Shown here piece by piece: positions 8,166 to 16,755 of a stretch of 64,000 nucleotides of DNA (positions are counted from its first letter, which is position 1; every line of letters starts with the position of its first letter). The stretch is from Neobacillus bataviensis LMG 21833 (lineage in GTDB: Bacteria > Bacillota > Bacilli > Bacillales > Cytobacillaceae). The translations under genes were made by a program, and so were the position numbers. The stretch is taken from the NCBI RefSeq assembly GCF_000307875.1, contig NZ_AJLS01000121.1, forward strand, positions 1 to 64,000, read 5' to 3'. A model generated the notes under the pieces. It was not told the DNA's origin. It was given only the letters and a program-made list of their open reading frames with translations, and did not search any database.

Positions 8166-8183
8166 ATAGGGGAACTCCCCTAT
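8166..8183 (-). promoter_or_regulatory. NreC/NarL-like GC-rich palindrome
   Basis: ATAGGGGAACTCCCCTAT is a perfect palindrome with seven-base arms. It resembles the TAGGG-spacer-CCCTA operator reported for staphylococcal NreC. A degenerate second copy (GGGGG, six A, CCC) lies at 8188-8201. It is about 80-100 bases upstream of the first gene of an operon that encodes an NreC-like regulator. Confidence 0.6.
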
Positions 8184-8237
8184 CCTCGGGGGAAAAAACC
8201 CTTAGAAAAATTATTTTAGACAAATTTCTGACACAAA

Positions 8238-9413
8238 CTAATGCTTGAGGTATTTTTTTCGCCATGAATTCAAAAGCAATAGTAAGAAGATGCCGACCTG
8301 CAGCGTAAAAACCACTGCATCCCAGAAAACAAGGCTTGTTGGTGATTGTAAATATCCGGGAAGTAGTATTTTTGCTGCATGGATCATCTCTGGAATGTAA
8401 TACTTTCCATATAAGAAAAGCGTTAATCCTACTCCAACAATGCAGAAAATGGAGTATAAGAAAATCGTTTTTCGTTCGCTTTCAAATTCAACCTCATCTT
8501 TTGAGTTAAATTTTAGAATAGGTAACCATTTACGAATTGTCTTATTAGCATTTTCCATTAAATTGTAACATCCGGTTATATTTTCGAAGACAAAATATAG
8601 ATCTGTTTTCATATAAACGAAGCATTGAAATACGATTCTCATAAATATATCAAAGATAGCAAGTGTCGACAGTCCAAGAGTAAGACTATTTGAAAAAATC
8701 AATTGACAAATTAGAGCAATAAAAAGGGCTACCATATCAAAACAAAGACCCGCTAAAAATAATACATTCCGATCCTTGGATGCTAGTTTCCAGATTGATG
8801 ACATATTCGTTTCAAAGACAACAAAAAATAAACGATGACCAATCTCGAGTTTGGTTGGAAGATTATAGGCTCTCATCGCCAAAGTATGTCCAAACTCATG
8901 GATAAGCACCAGAATAAAGGCAAGCGTCAACCATACAACCACATTTAACACCATAATATCAAAAACAAATATATCTTCATAATGAGGAAATAAGGAGGGG
9001 TTAACAATGAAAAGGATAAGATTTACAATGAATAAGATTAAATATATAGGATAAGAAAATTTATTAAAAAAGAATTTTCCGATCTTTGGCGAAATCGATA
9101 AAAAACCTAATGGTTCCTTTTGGTATACCTGTCTAGCAACCTTTACACCATCAATTTCCTCAATCAATTGCAATTCTAATAACTGTTGAGCAAAATCGAG
9201 AAGATCAACTTCTTCATTAGGATATGTCATCTTCAGTTTTCTCTCAATTTCACCTAAATGCTCACCTTGAATCATTAAATTTATTGCTTCAATACAAATC
9301 CCTGGCATTTCATAAAATTCACCAGATGCTGCATCCTCGATAATATAATTTTTTTTATCCTTGCGGAAATTAATTGGAACTAACAATAGACGTGAATCAA
9401 ATGTAAGGTTCAT
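8238..9413 (-). CDS. PqqD/RRE-like domain fused to M50 membrane zinc protease
   Basis: A 391-residue protein. Residues 1-95 look like a PqqD-type winged-helix peptide-recognition element (YIIEDAASGEFYEMPGIC and a following helical DFAQQLLELQL). The rest is an integral membrane M50-type protease with about seven helices, the zinc motif HEFGH near residue 175 and a likely third ligand region MKTDLYF near 275. Proteins of this design, such as Bacillus YydH, occur with small peptide precursors. The gene follows a 23-residue Cys-rich peptide gene, its probable substrate. Its ribosome site (AGGGTG) is weaker than that of the peptide, which fits a lower enzyme dose. Confidence 0.78.
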   Translation of the reverse strand: MNLTFDSRLLLVPINFRKDKKNYIIEDAASGEFYEMPGICIEAINLMIQGEHLGEIERKLKMTYPNEEVDLLDFAQQLLELQLIEEIDGVKVARQVYQKEPLGFLSISPKIGKFFFNKFSYPIYLILFIVNLILFIVNPSLFPHYEDIFVFDIMVLNVVVWLTLAFILVLIHEFGHTLAMRAYNLPTKLEIGHRLFFVVFETNMSSIWKLASKDRNVLFLAGLCFDMVALFIALICQLIFSNSLTLGLSTLAIFDIFMRIVFQCFVYMKTDLYFVFENITGCYNLMENANKTIRKWLPILKFNSKDEVEFESERKTIFLYSIFCIVGVGLTLFLYGKYYIPEMIHAAKILLPGYLQSPTSLVFWDAVVFTLQVGIFLLLLLNSWRKKYLKH

Positions 9414-9450
9414 TTCAACACCCTTTAGCTTGTGATTTTACAATAAAGAA

Positions 9451-9475
9451 GGATGCGTAGCCATAGCTAGCATCC
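9451..9475 (-). terminator. Hairpin between peptide gene and protease gene
   Basis: GGATGCTAGC pairs with GCTACGCATCC (one bulge) around a TATG loop, followed by a T-rich stretch on the minus strand. Leaky hairpins after precursor genes in peptide clusters favour high peptide and low enzyme expression; that role is inferred here. Confidence 0.5.
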
Positions 9476-9482
9476 TCCACTC

Positions 9483-9554
9483 TTAAGCCTTTATTCCTAC
9501 AAAAGCACACCACCAGCAAGTCGTTTTTACTTTCTTAAGCTTACGGATTTTCAT
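9483..9554 (-). CDS. 23-residue Cys-Trp-Trp-Cys peptide, candidate signal/RiPP precursor
   Basis: A tiny gene with an excellent ribosome site (AAGGAGGTG, seven bases before ATG). Its ATG overlaps the TGA of the HD-GYP gene (ATGA), so translation is coupled. The product has a basic head (eight residues such as KIRKLKKVK) and the core TTCWWCAFVGIKA. The CxxC with two Trp suits a disulfide, thioether or Trp-linked macrocycle. A PqqD-like/M50 protease gene follows. Together these suggest a precursor peptide that is cut, perhaps modified, and exported. No radical SAM or other modifying enzyme lies beside it. I do not recognise a named family. Confidence 0.7.
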   Translation of the reverse strand: MKIRKLKKVKTTCWWCAFVGIKA

Positions 9555-10714
9555 AACTCCACCTCCTTAGGTAAATTCCATTGTTTAGTCCATGGATATG
9601 TTTTATGAAATTCGACCCAAGCTGGGAATACCTTTTTAAATTCCTCCACAAGCGTTGGATCAAATTGAGACCCTATCCCATCAATAATACGTTTATAGGC
9701 TTCTTCAACAGGCATTGCTGCACGATAAGATCGAGACGATGTCATGGCATCAAAAGCATCTGCGATAGAAGTAACTCTAGCCAGTAAAGGAATATCCTCA
9801 CCCATTAATTGATCTGGGTACCCCTTACCGTCCCAGCGCTCATGATGAGAACGGATGACAGAAATACTTTCATTTATTCCTTCAACATCCTTGACGGCAT
9901 CTGCACCAACAACTGGATGAGTTTTTATAATTTCAAATTCTTCCTTAGTTAACTTCTCTGGTTTCACTAATATTGAATCTGGAATATGTACCTTCCCAAT
10001 ATCGTGCAATAAACATGCATAGTAATATGATTTTTGTTCTTCCTTCGAAAACCCACCCAATTGTTTAGCCAATAATAGAGCGTAGTTTGCAACACGTTCA
10101 CTATGTCCCCTTGTATAAGGGTCTTTCAGCTCTAAAGTAGCAATTACTCCTTTTACAATTCCTTGTAACTGATTATCATAAGAAGTGCTAATTGCTTTGA
10201 CATACCCCTGAAACCGAACCAATAAAAAGAATGACATAATTGATAAAATTACAAATAATATAATTGGCAGGATGAGATAGGTAGTATTAAATATAAAACT
10301 AGTTAAAATATATTTTGCTATTACTCCTATACTCACTAACCAAAAGTACCTTGAATTCAAGAATAGTGGTAATGTTAAAATCAAAAATATCTCTACTACA
10401 TTTCCACTAGTGTAGGAATCCCCTCTACCATAATAGGATAAAATGTCAACAGTAAAAGCAGTTAATAAATAGCTAATAAAAAAAACATATTTAATCCAAA
10501 ATTGTCTATTTAACTTACTTAAATAAATCATGACCGGAATCAATACCGCTAACACAAAATAGTTGATCCACCAAAAGTTACTAGGAAAACCACCTTTTTC
10601 ATGTCTAATAAAAATAGGTAAAATGTAATAATAAAAAAAATCATAGCCTAGTAAAATTATATAGAAAAATAAAAGAAACCATTTCACTGTTTGTTTTTCT
10701 TCTTGCGGTATCAT
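9551..10714 (-). CDS. Membrane HD-GYP phosphodiesterase
   Basis: About 387 residues: six membrane helices (about 10-175), then an HD-GYP domain with HDIGK and GKGYP intact, so cyclic-di-GMP hydrolysis is expected. The membrane part is clearly related to that of the histidine kinase encoded upstream (shared SGN-VEI and YFW-V patterns), so both probably sense the same cue. The start at 10714 has GGAGGT six bases away; an upstream ATG at 10741 lacks a ribosome site. The stop overlaps the start of the 23-residue peptide gene. Confidence 0.85.
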   Translation of the reverse strand: MIPQEEKQTVKWFLLFFYIILLGYDFFYYYILPIFIRHEKGGFPSNFWWINYFVLAVLIPVMIYLSKLNRQFWIKYVFFISYLLTAFTVDILSYYGRGDSYTSGNVVEIFLILTLPLFLNSRYFWLVSIGVIAKYILTSFIFNTTYLILPIILFVILSIMSFFLLVRFQGYVKAISTSYDNQLQGIVKGVIATLELKDPYTRGHSERVANYALLLAKQLGGFSKEEQKSYYYACLLHDIGKVHIPDSILVKPEKLTKEEFEIIKTHPVVGADAVKDVEGINESISVIRSHHERWDGKGYPDQLMGEDIPLLARVTSIADAFDAMTSSRSYRAAMPVEEAYKRIIDGIGSQFDPTLVEEFKKVFPAWVEFHKTYPWTKQWNLPKEVEL

Positions 10715-10816
10715 ATAAACCTCCAAGCGTATCGAACACACTCATGATATAATTAATAAATATTTAAATTTATATTAATCGTTAACAAAATCTATCAAAA
10801 TCCAATATACCTCTAC

Positions 10817-10846
10817 ATTATATCTCATTGGAAAAGTTGTTGAAAC
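10817..10846 (-). promoter_or_regulatory. Candidate sigma-A promoter for HD-GYP/peptide/protease unit
   Basis: A perfect TATAAT (minus strand, 10818-10823) lies 16 bases from TTTCAA at 10840-10845. It would transcribe the HD-GYP, peptide and protease genes independently of the kinase gene. The -35 match is moderate. Confidence 0.4.
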
Positions 10847-10880
10847 ACTTTATTTTGCCGATTTTTGTATAATTAAAGAA

Positions 10881-12134
10881 CTATTTTTTGCCAATTCCCC
10901 CCTGTGACATTGGCAACACTACATCAACTTTTGTTCCTTTTCCAATCTCACTTTCAATATTCAGCTCTCCATTATGATCCTTGATGATCTGGGTGGTAAC
11001 CAATAACCCTAGACCAGTTCCATCTTTTTTTGTTGTAAAAAACGGTTCCCCTAAATTTGGAAGATTTTCATTAGCAATCCCGCAACCTTCATCCTGAATG
11101 GATATATATATTTTGTGTTTTTCAACACTCTTAATAAGAATCTGTATTCTTCCACCTCCAGGCATCGACTCAATAGCATTTTTGATTAAATTAAGAAAGA
11201 CTTGTTTAAGTTGCTGTGCATCACATTCAAGAGGTGGTAAAGGTTCTGCTATGGCAGTCTCAACCGTAATACCATTTCCTTCTGCCTGATGATTTGTAAT
11301 CGATAGTGTATAGGTTATTATTTCTTCAATGCGGGCATTTTCAAATGTTATTTCTTTTGGTTTTCCTAGATACATTAGATCATCGACAATAGAATTAATT
11401 CGATCAATTTCCTGAATCATGATTGGATAAAATTCATTCCCCACCGGATTCCTTTCCTGCTGCAGTTGCGTAAAACCTTTTAATGAAGAAAGTGGATTCC
11501 GAATTTCGTGCCCAATTGCTGTAGCCATTTGACCAACAACCGCTAACTTTTCTTTCTTGTGAAGTTCTTCATAAACACGACTTAACGAATTAATATATGA
11601 ATTAAAACGCGTTAATAAAATATAAGCAATTAGCGACAGAACAAAAAAGACCATAGCTGGAAAAAGGGGATAAAAAGTTTGCAAAACTACACCTATTATT
11701 ACATTCTTACTTATTAGTCCTACTGCGACAACCCAAAAGTATTTTTTATTAACAAAAATCGGGCAAAAGAGGATAAATAATATTTCGACTATATTTCCTG
11801 AAGCAAAGGTTTTAGTCGTTCCTGCATATCTTAAAAGATTATCTACTATGTCAATACAAAAATAGCTTAATATATAAATATATTTAATAATATAAGGATT
11901 CCCTTTTTTTAGAAAATATAGTGCAATTAGAAGTAATGCAATGATAAGACAATACAGCCAAACTCCTAATCCATCTCGCTGAACCAAAGTATAATTTTCA
12001 TGTGTGTAAAATGGGTAAATATAAAAATAGAAAATATCAAACAAGAAAAAAATGACATTAAACAACCACAAAAATAGCTTGATTGCCTTTTTTTCTTCAT
12101 AGATTAATTTAGGACTGTTGGTACCTTCCTTCAT
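10881..12134 (-). CDS. Membrane sensor histidine kinase (Kin-like, orphan)
   Basis: A 417-residue kinase. Six membrane helices (about 15-190) form an input domain homologous to that of the neighbouring HD-GYP protein. HisKA follows, with the phospho-His in GHEIRNPLSSLKGF, then a HATPase (NLIKNAIES, DEGCGI, GTGLGL). No response regulator is adjacent, as for the sporulation kinases that feed Spo0F, so the target may be encoded elsewhere. The ATG has AAGGGAGC seven bases upstream. It is probably linked to the peptide/protease pair downstream. Spo0F as partner is inference. Confidence 0.85.
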   Translation of the reverse strand: MKEGTNSPKLIYEEKKAIKLFLWLFNVIFFLFDIFYFYIYPFYTHENYTLVQRDGLGVWLYCLIIALLLIALYFLKKGNPYIIKYIYILSYFCIDIVDNLLRYAGTTKTFASGNIVEILFILFCPIFVNKKYFWVVAVGLISKNVIIGVVLQTFYPLFPAMVFFVLSLIAYILLTRFNSYINSLSRVYEELHKKEKLAVVGQMATAIGHEIRNPLSSLKGFTQLQQERNPVGNEFYPIMIQEIDRINSIVDDLMYLGKPKEITFENARIEEIITYTLSITNHQAEGNGITVETAIAEPLPPLECDAQQLKQVFLNLIKNAIESMPGGGRIQILIKSVEKHKIYISIQDEGCGIANENLPNLGEPFFTTKKDGTGLGLLVTTQIIKDHNGELNIESEIGKGTKVDVVLPMSQGGIGKK

Positions 12135-12213
12135 GTAAATAGCTCCCTTGGCCTTGTTTGCAAACGAATTATCTGAAAAATCATAAATGTTATATTCTCT
12201 ACTACTATCTTAC

Positions 12214-12233
12214 CATTTTTCGTGCGAAAAATG
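12214..12233 (-). promoter_or_regulatory. Perfect palindrome upstream of the kinase gene
   Basis: CATTTTTCG and CGAAAAATG arms surround a two-base centre. The site lies about 80 bases upstream of the kinase start and outside the amidase terminator, so it may be an operator for the kinase/HD-GYP/peptide locus. The binding protein is unknown. Confidence 0.4.
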
Positions 12234-12289
12234 ACATAAAAAACAGAAAAACTATGAATTTCGACATATTTCGCTATTAACCTACAAAA

Positions 12290-12318
12290 GGAGGACTACA
12301 TATTGTTGTAAGTCCTCC
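12290..12318 (-). terminator. Terminator of the amidase gene
   Basis: On the minus strand GGAGGACTTACA and TGTAGTCCTCC arms are followed by TTTTG, shortly after the amidase stop codon. Confidence 0.75.
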
Positions 12319-12326
12319 CCATTGTT

Positions 12327-13826
12327 TTATTTAAAAAACTGGTTGTTTTGTACCGGAATCCAGAAATCAGTTTGTTCAATTAGGCCTGCCAGTGCAAACA
12401 ATAGATCCTCTCTTCCTCTTGCTGACATGAATTGAACGCCAACAGGAAGTCCCTCCGGAGTTAGATGAATAGGTATCGTTATGGCAGGCTGACCAGTTAA
12501 ATTGGCAAGCTGCGTAAATGGCGTTCTTTTTAAATTATTTTCTGCCACCTGTTCAACAGTCCCTACCTTTTTCAAAAGACCGCCAAGCCCCAGTTTTCCT
12601 GTCACTTGCATGGCTAGTTTTTCAGATTTGCTAGGTTCAAGTTCGCCAATTTTTGCAGGAGGAAAAGCAGTTGTTGGTGTCAGATAAAAATCATATGTTT
12701 CATGAAATTGCTCCATCGCAATTGCTGCTTTATCCCATTCCCTTACACTTAACACAAAGGCTTCTGCTGATGTTGCCTTTCCTACTAAACCTAATATCCA
12801 CGTTGTCGGTTCAACATCACTCATGACTGCTTTTCTTCCAAGAACCGTTTCGAGTTCGGTAATCGCAGCAGCCACTTCTCCAAAATACATCGTCAGATAG
12901 CTTTTAAGAATTTTTCTGCCATCTACCGGAGCTTCTATTTCCACAACGTTATGACCCAGCGATTCCAGCAGCTTTGCTGTTTTCATTACTGCTTTCTTAC
13001 ATTCTTGGTGGACCTCCGTTCCGAGCGGTGATTGAACGGAGAAGGCAATAGTATACTTTTTACCTGACGGTGTCTGGCTTTGTTGGAGGTATGAACCATG
13101 AAAAGGTGGTACATGAAAGGCTGCGGCTTTTTCAAAAACACTTATTTCGTCCAGCATTGCCGCGCTATCTCGTACCGATCGTGATAAAATATGATCTACA
13201 GAGGCCCCTTGCCAAAGCCTTCCGTATTTTGGACCAACTGGTGTCCGGCCTCGTGTTGGTTTTAAACCAGAAAGTCCGCAATAGGCACCGGGAATACGAA
13301 TCGAACCTCCACCATCATTTGCCCCGGCAATCGGCACCATCCCGCTCGCAACCGCGGCAGCCGCGCCACCACTTGAACCACCTGGGGTATGATTCAGGTT
13401 CCATGGATTTCTAGTTGGGCCATAGAAAGCCGGTTCGGTAATTCCCATTAAAGCAAACTCTGGAACATTGGTTTGGGCTACAAACAAAGCTCCAGTCAAG
13501 CGCACCTGTTTCACGTATTCGGAATCAGCTTCTGCCCTGTATCCTTGAAATGCCTTAGAGCCAGAAGTGATTTTTTCCCCCTCTATCTCCTGCGCAATGT
13601 CCTTTAAAAGCATGGGTACTCCTGCAAACGTCCCATTTACATCAACAGTTTCTGCTTCTTTTTCTACCTTTTCATAAAATTTGTTAATAACAGCATTCAA
13701 CTTTGGGTTATGCTGCTCAATTGTATGAATCGCTTCTGTCAGGACTTCCTTTGGTTGCAGTTCCTTCTTTTTGATTAATTCCGCAAGACCCAGACCGTCG
13801 TAACGTTTATAATCAAACCCATCCAT
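12327..13826 (-). CDS. Amidase-signature family hydrolase
   Basis: A 499-residue enzyme with the Ser-Ser-Lys triad of the amidase signature family. The Lys is in VPMLLKDIA (about residue 72), the cis-Ser in the GGSSGG region (about 152) and the nucleophilic Ser in DGGGSIRIP (about 175). It hydrolyses an amide bond in the cytoplasm. The closest types by eye are GatA-like stand-alone amidases and 6-aminohexanoate-dimer hydrolases. No GatB/GatC lies nearby, so a role in tRNA amidation is unlikely. The gene is monocistronic, with a terminator after it. The substrate is unknown. Confidence 0.85.
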   Translation of the reverse strand: MDGFDYKRYDGLGLAELIKKKELQPKEVLTEAIHTIEQHNPKLNAVINKFYEKVEKEAETVDVNGTFAGVPMLLKDIAQEIEGEKITSGSKAFQGYRAEADSEYVKQVRLTGALFVAQTNVPEFALMGITEPAFYGPTRNPWNLNHTPGGSSGGAAAAVASGMVPIAGANDGGGSIRIPGAYCGLSGLKPTRGRTPVGPKYGRLWQGASVDHILSRSVRDSAAMLDEISVFEKAAAFHVPPFHGSYLQQSQTPSGKKYTIAFSVQSPLGTEVHQECKKAVMKTAKLLESLGHNVVEIEAPVDGRKILKSYLTMYFGEVAAAITELETVLGRKAVMSDVEPTTWILGLVGKATSAEAFVLSVREWDKAAIAMEQFHETYDFYLTPTTAFPPAKIGELEPSKSEKLAMQVTGKLGLGGLLKKVGTVEQVAENNLKRTPFTQLANLTGQPAITIPIHLTPEGLPVGVQFMSARGREDLLFALAGLIEQTDFWIPVQNNQFFK

Positions 13827-14068
13827 CCGCTAACTCCCCTTTCAATCGATTATACGTACTACTTCTATTATGGATTCTCTTTTTCCTTTTTTAGAAATTC
13901 GTAACTGTTGTAAACGGAAAGTTCAATTAAACTGTTGACAAAACAAGCATAGTCATGTAATATTAGTATTTGTGCTTCACAATATAGTAACTTGTAATAG
14001 ATAAGATAACGCAATGTAGGAATTTTTTTCTGGCATTCTGCTTATGTTTTAAAATAAAAACTTATTCA

Positions 14069-14170
14069 CACTGGATCGGCTTCGGAGCCGTTAGGATGTA
14101 AGAGAGGTAGGGCTTACGTCGTTTAGGTATAAAACCATCAGGTGGAAGAATAACCGCGGCAAACTTGTTT
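14069..14170 (+). ncRNA. Possible structured RNA in a 500-base gene-free region
   Basis: The 13827-14330 gap has no ORF of note. Within it, GC content rises and two good stems occur in a row on either strand: CGGCT-TCGG-AGCCG (14077-14090) and GATGTAAG...CTTACGTC (14094-14120), with a small CCA...TGG stem near 14137. I do not recognise a known riboswitch class. A promoter is not obvious, so strand and ends are guesses. Confidence 0.3.
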
Positions 14171-14280
14171 TTATGAACAATTACAATAAAGTAAATTTTT
14201 ACCTTGCGATGGATGACTGAATCATAAACACACCCATTCACAAGTTACGATATGGATTCTACTTGAATCAAAAAGCTAAG

Positions 14281-14311
14281 AAGGCAGAGGAATATTTCAT
14301 TCCTCTGCCTT
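14281..14311 (-). terminator. Terminator of the C39-like protease gene
   Basis: Perfect 13-base arms (AAGGCAGAGGAAT and its complement) lie about 20 bases after the stop on the minus strand and are followed by a short T-rich stretch. Confidence 0.7.
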
Positions 14312-14330
14312 CGCCCATTCATCCTGTTTT

Positions 14331-15140
14331 TTATTTTTCGATAACGATCGCTTGCTTCCCCATTTGCTCCCATGCTTTAATAAAATTCTCACGGTTTACT
14401 TTCTTGTTCTTCTCCCCATATGGATCATTTACATAAATATAATTTTCATCGTAGCCGGTAATCGCGGCACTATGCTCACTATAGGTAATATCGATTTTCC
14501 CCTGAGGTGTATCCCAAGTTTGGAATACTGAGACCGGAGCAAAGCTAGTAGTTGTAATAACCCAAACCGGCAGCCCTTGCTCCACTTTTTTTAATAAGTC
14601 ATCAAAAGAATGATTCGTTAAATTAACTGCTTTGTCACCCACATATTTTTTTGCCAATTCTAGTACCGGCTCATTGTAAACTCCTAATCCCGGGCCATTG
14701 GCCATATCTCCAACAAATCCGACATGAGGATTTCCCTTTTTTCCGTTACTATCGGTAAAGGGGACTGTTTTTATATTTTCAGCCAACTCGTTTTTTGTTA
14801 CATTTACTCCATGATAAATTAGAATCATCGCCAAGCTTGTTACCTCACAGCCATTTCGCAACTTGGGTTGGTCCATTTGATTCAAAAATGGTACATCCAG
14901 CAGCATTTGTTCCGGATTAACTGTTTCTGGTGCATTTTCTATATTTCTAATCGGTTCTATTACATCATCAATAAACCCATTACTTGCGGCTTGTAATTTT
15001 GACACCACTTTAGTTGACTCTGACCGAATTGTTTCCTTTATTTGTTCGACATCCTGCCAATTAAATTCATCCTTTTGCATCATTTTTACACCAATCAACA
15101 TAATGGATACTAAGATCAAACTAAATAACACTTTTCTCAT
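14331..15140 (-). CDS. Secreted C39-like cysteine peptidase (YvpB-like)
   Basis: A 269-residue protein with an N-terminal signal peptide or anchor (residues 1-22), a low-complexity linker to about 80, and a Peptidase_C39_2 domain. The nucleophile is likely the Cys in RNGCEVTSLAM, with His in YSEHSAAITGYD and Asp in VNDPYG completing a papain-like triad. It resembles Bacillus YvpB. It probably acts outside the membrane on peptides or the cell wall. The ribosome site is weak. The gene stands alone and has a strong terminator. Confidence 0.78.
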   Translation of the reverse strand: MRKVLFSLILVSIMLIGVKMMQKDEFNWQDVEQIKETIRSESTKVVSKLQAASNGFIDDVIEPIRNIENAPETVNPEQMLLDVPFLNQMDQPKLRNGCEVTSLAMILIYHGVNVTKNELAENIKTVPFTDSNGKKGNPHVGFVGDMANGPGLGVYNEPVLELAKKYVGDKAVNLTNHSFDDLLKKVEQGLPVWVITTTSFAPVSVFQTWDTPQGKIDITYSEHSAAITGYDENYIYVNDPYGEKNKKVNRENFIKAWEQMGKQAIVIEK

Positions 15141-15307
15141 AAATTAGCATACCGTTCCTTGTTATATTTTCAGGGCTAATCCGTTAGATTTTTAATATAC
15201 TATTATATAACCATATCAAATAGAACGGATCCGATAAAGGAAAAAACATTACCATATATATCCTAACTGCAATTCCTTAACTTTAACTTAAAAAATTCCT
15301 TCTAGAG

Positions 15308-15769
15308 TTATCTAGAAGGAATTTTAGTCCTTGCCCTATTTTGATTAATTTTTCGAATCACTTGATTGATGACTTCTGAAAAGACAAGCCCAAAGGCAAT
15401 AGAACCGGCAATCATAAATACTTTTGCTGCTAAGCCGATGGCAGTATTATAATCATTTTCAACAAAGTTACGCATCGCATTATAGGCTAAACCGCCGGGC
15501 ACCAGTGGAATAATTCCCGCAACGCTAAAAATGATGACGGGTGTTTTATAAAACTTTGCCAACTCCTGGCTGATGACTGCAACAAAAATGGTGGCTGCCA
15601 GCGATGCCAAAATAGCATCATCAAAATAGCGTTCAAGAAGATAATAGACCAGCCAACCGCCCATCCCTATCAAGCCGCATTTCACCAATGTTTCCTTCGG
15701 GGCATTAAAAATGATTCCAAACGCACCTGTTGCAATAAAGCTTGTTATTAACTGACCCAATATAGCCAC
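15308..15769 (-). CDS. Threonine/serine exporter small half (YjjB/DUF3815 type)
   Basis: A 153-residue membrane protein with four or five helices, matching the C-terminal half of ThrE-type amino acid exporters (YjjB). Key features are the GAFGIIFNAPK opening and VPGGLAYNAMRNF. It works with the YjjP-like half encoded 18 bases upstream on the same strand to export small hydrophilic amino or organic acids. In E. coli the YjjPB pair is linked to succinate export, so the substrate is open. Confidence 0.8.
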   Translation of the reverse strand: MAILGQLITSFIATGAFGIIFNAPKETLVKCGLIGMGGWLVYYLLERYFDDAILASLAATIFVAVISQELAKFYKTPVIIFSVAGIIPLVPGGLAYNAMRNFVENDYNTAIGLAAKVFMIAGSIAFGLVFSEVINQVIRKINQNRARTKIPSR

Positions 15770-15787
15770 CTTACATCCACCCTAACG

Positions 15788-16549
15788 TCATAAAAATGAT
15801 AATACAACGGCAATTCCCGTCCCGATAGCGAAGGCCGTCAGAAATGCTTCCGCTCCTTTGGACAACCCTGAAACCAAATGCCCCGCCATTAAATCCCTGA
15901 TAGCATTTGTCAGCAAAAGACCTGGTACGAGGGTCATAACCGAGCCTATTATAATTTTATCCAACTGCTGACCAACACCCATCCATACAAATAAGAAAGA
16001 AAGCAAGCCAATGACAAAGGATGCCAAAAATTCCGAGAAAAACTTGACCGGGACAAAGCGGTGGAAATGAACGAAGCTATAATACCCTACTCCTCCCGCA
16101 ATCATTGCCGGAATAAAATCATTCCATACCCCTTTAAACATAATCATGAAACAGCCGCTTGCTAATGAGGCGGCAGCCACTTGAATCCTTAGGGGAAAAG
16201 TAACGACTAATGAATCAATTTCTTTTAACTGCTGCCAGGCCCCTTTCAGATTAACTTCCCCGCTGCTTATACTTCTAGAGATACTATTCACCATGGCGAC
16301 CTTTTTCAGGTCTGTGGAACGCTCCGATATTCGAATAAGCTTGGTTCTTGTTGGCCCCGAACTTTCTGCCGAAAAAATAATCCCTGTAGGAGTTACATAG
16401 CTGTGGGTATTTTCAATACCGAATGCTGCGGCAATCCGCATCATTGTATCTTCCACACGGTATGTTTCCCCGCCGCTTTGAAGCATAATTTTACCCGCAA
16501 GTAAGCAAACCTCTATCACTTCAGATGTTGTTTCAACTTGTTTTGTCAT
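15788..16549 (-). CDS. Threonine/serine exporter large half (YjjP/DUF1212 type)
   Basis: A 253-residue protein. A soluble segment of about 110 residues (LMLQSGGETYRVEDTM pattern) precedes five membrane helices, as in YjjP and the N-terminal half of ThrE. It is the first gene of the exporter pair. The conserved LVPGLLLTNAIRDL stretch sits in the membrane part. No regulatory gene is attached. Confidence 0.82.
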   Translation of the reverse strand: MTKQVETTSEVIEVCLLAGKIMLQSGGETYRVEDTMMRIAAAFGIENTHSYVTPTGIIFSAESSGPTRTKLIRISERSTDLKKVAMVNSISRSISSGEVNLKGAWQQLKEIDSLVVTFPLRIQVAAASLASGCFMIMFKGVWNDFIPAMIAGGVGYYSFVHFHRFVPVKFFSEFLASFVIGLLSFLFVWMGVGQQLDKIIIGSVMTLVPGLLLTNAIRDLMAGHLVSGLSKGAEAFLTAFAIGTGIAVVLSFL

Positions 16550-16685
16550 CGATTTTTCTCCACATGTTTTTACATTTGTTACTTAGTTTAAATCAAAACA
16601 AGCCCGTGAAGCAATTATTAATGAAACACAAACAAGAAGAATACGGTTACATCAAAATTTCAGGAAAATGAATCCCGATATGAAA

Positions 16686-16712
16686 ACAGTCTGCGCTTAC
16701 ACACGCAGACAT
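16686..16712 (-). terminator. Terminator of the PadR/DHA2 operon
   Basis: GTCTGCG and CGCAGAC arms around an eight-base loop are followed by TGTTTTC on the minus strand, downstream of the DHA2 transporter gene. Confidence 0.6.
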
Positions 16713-16755
16713 GTTTCCCGTTCATTGACGCCAAATTTTCATTATTAGTTATTTC

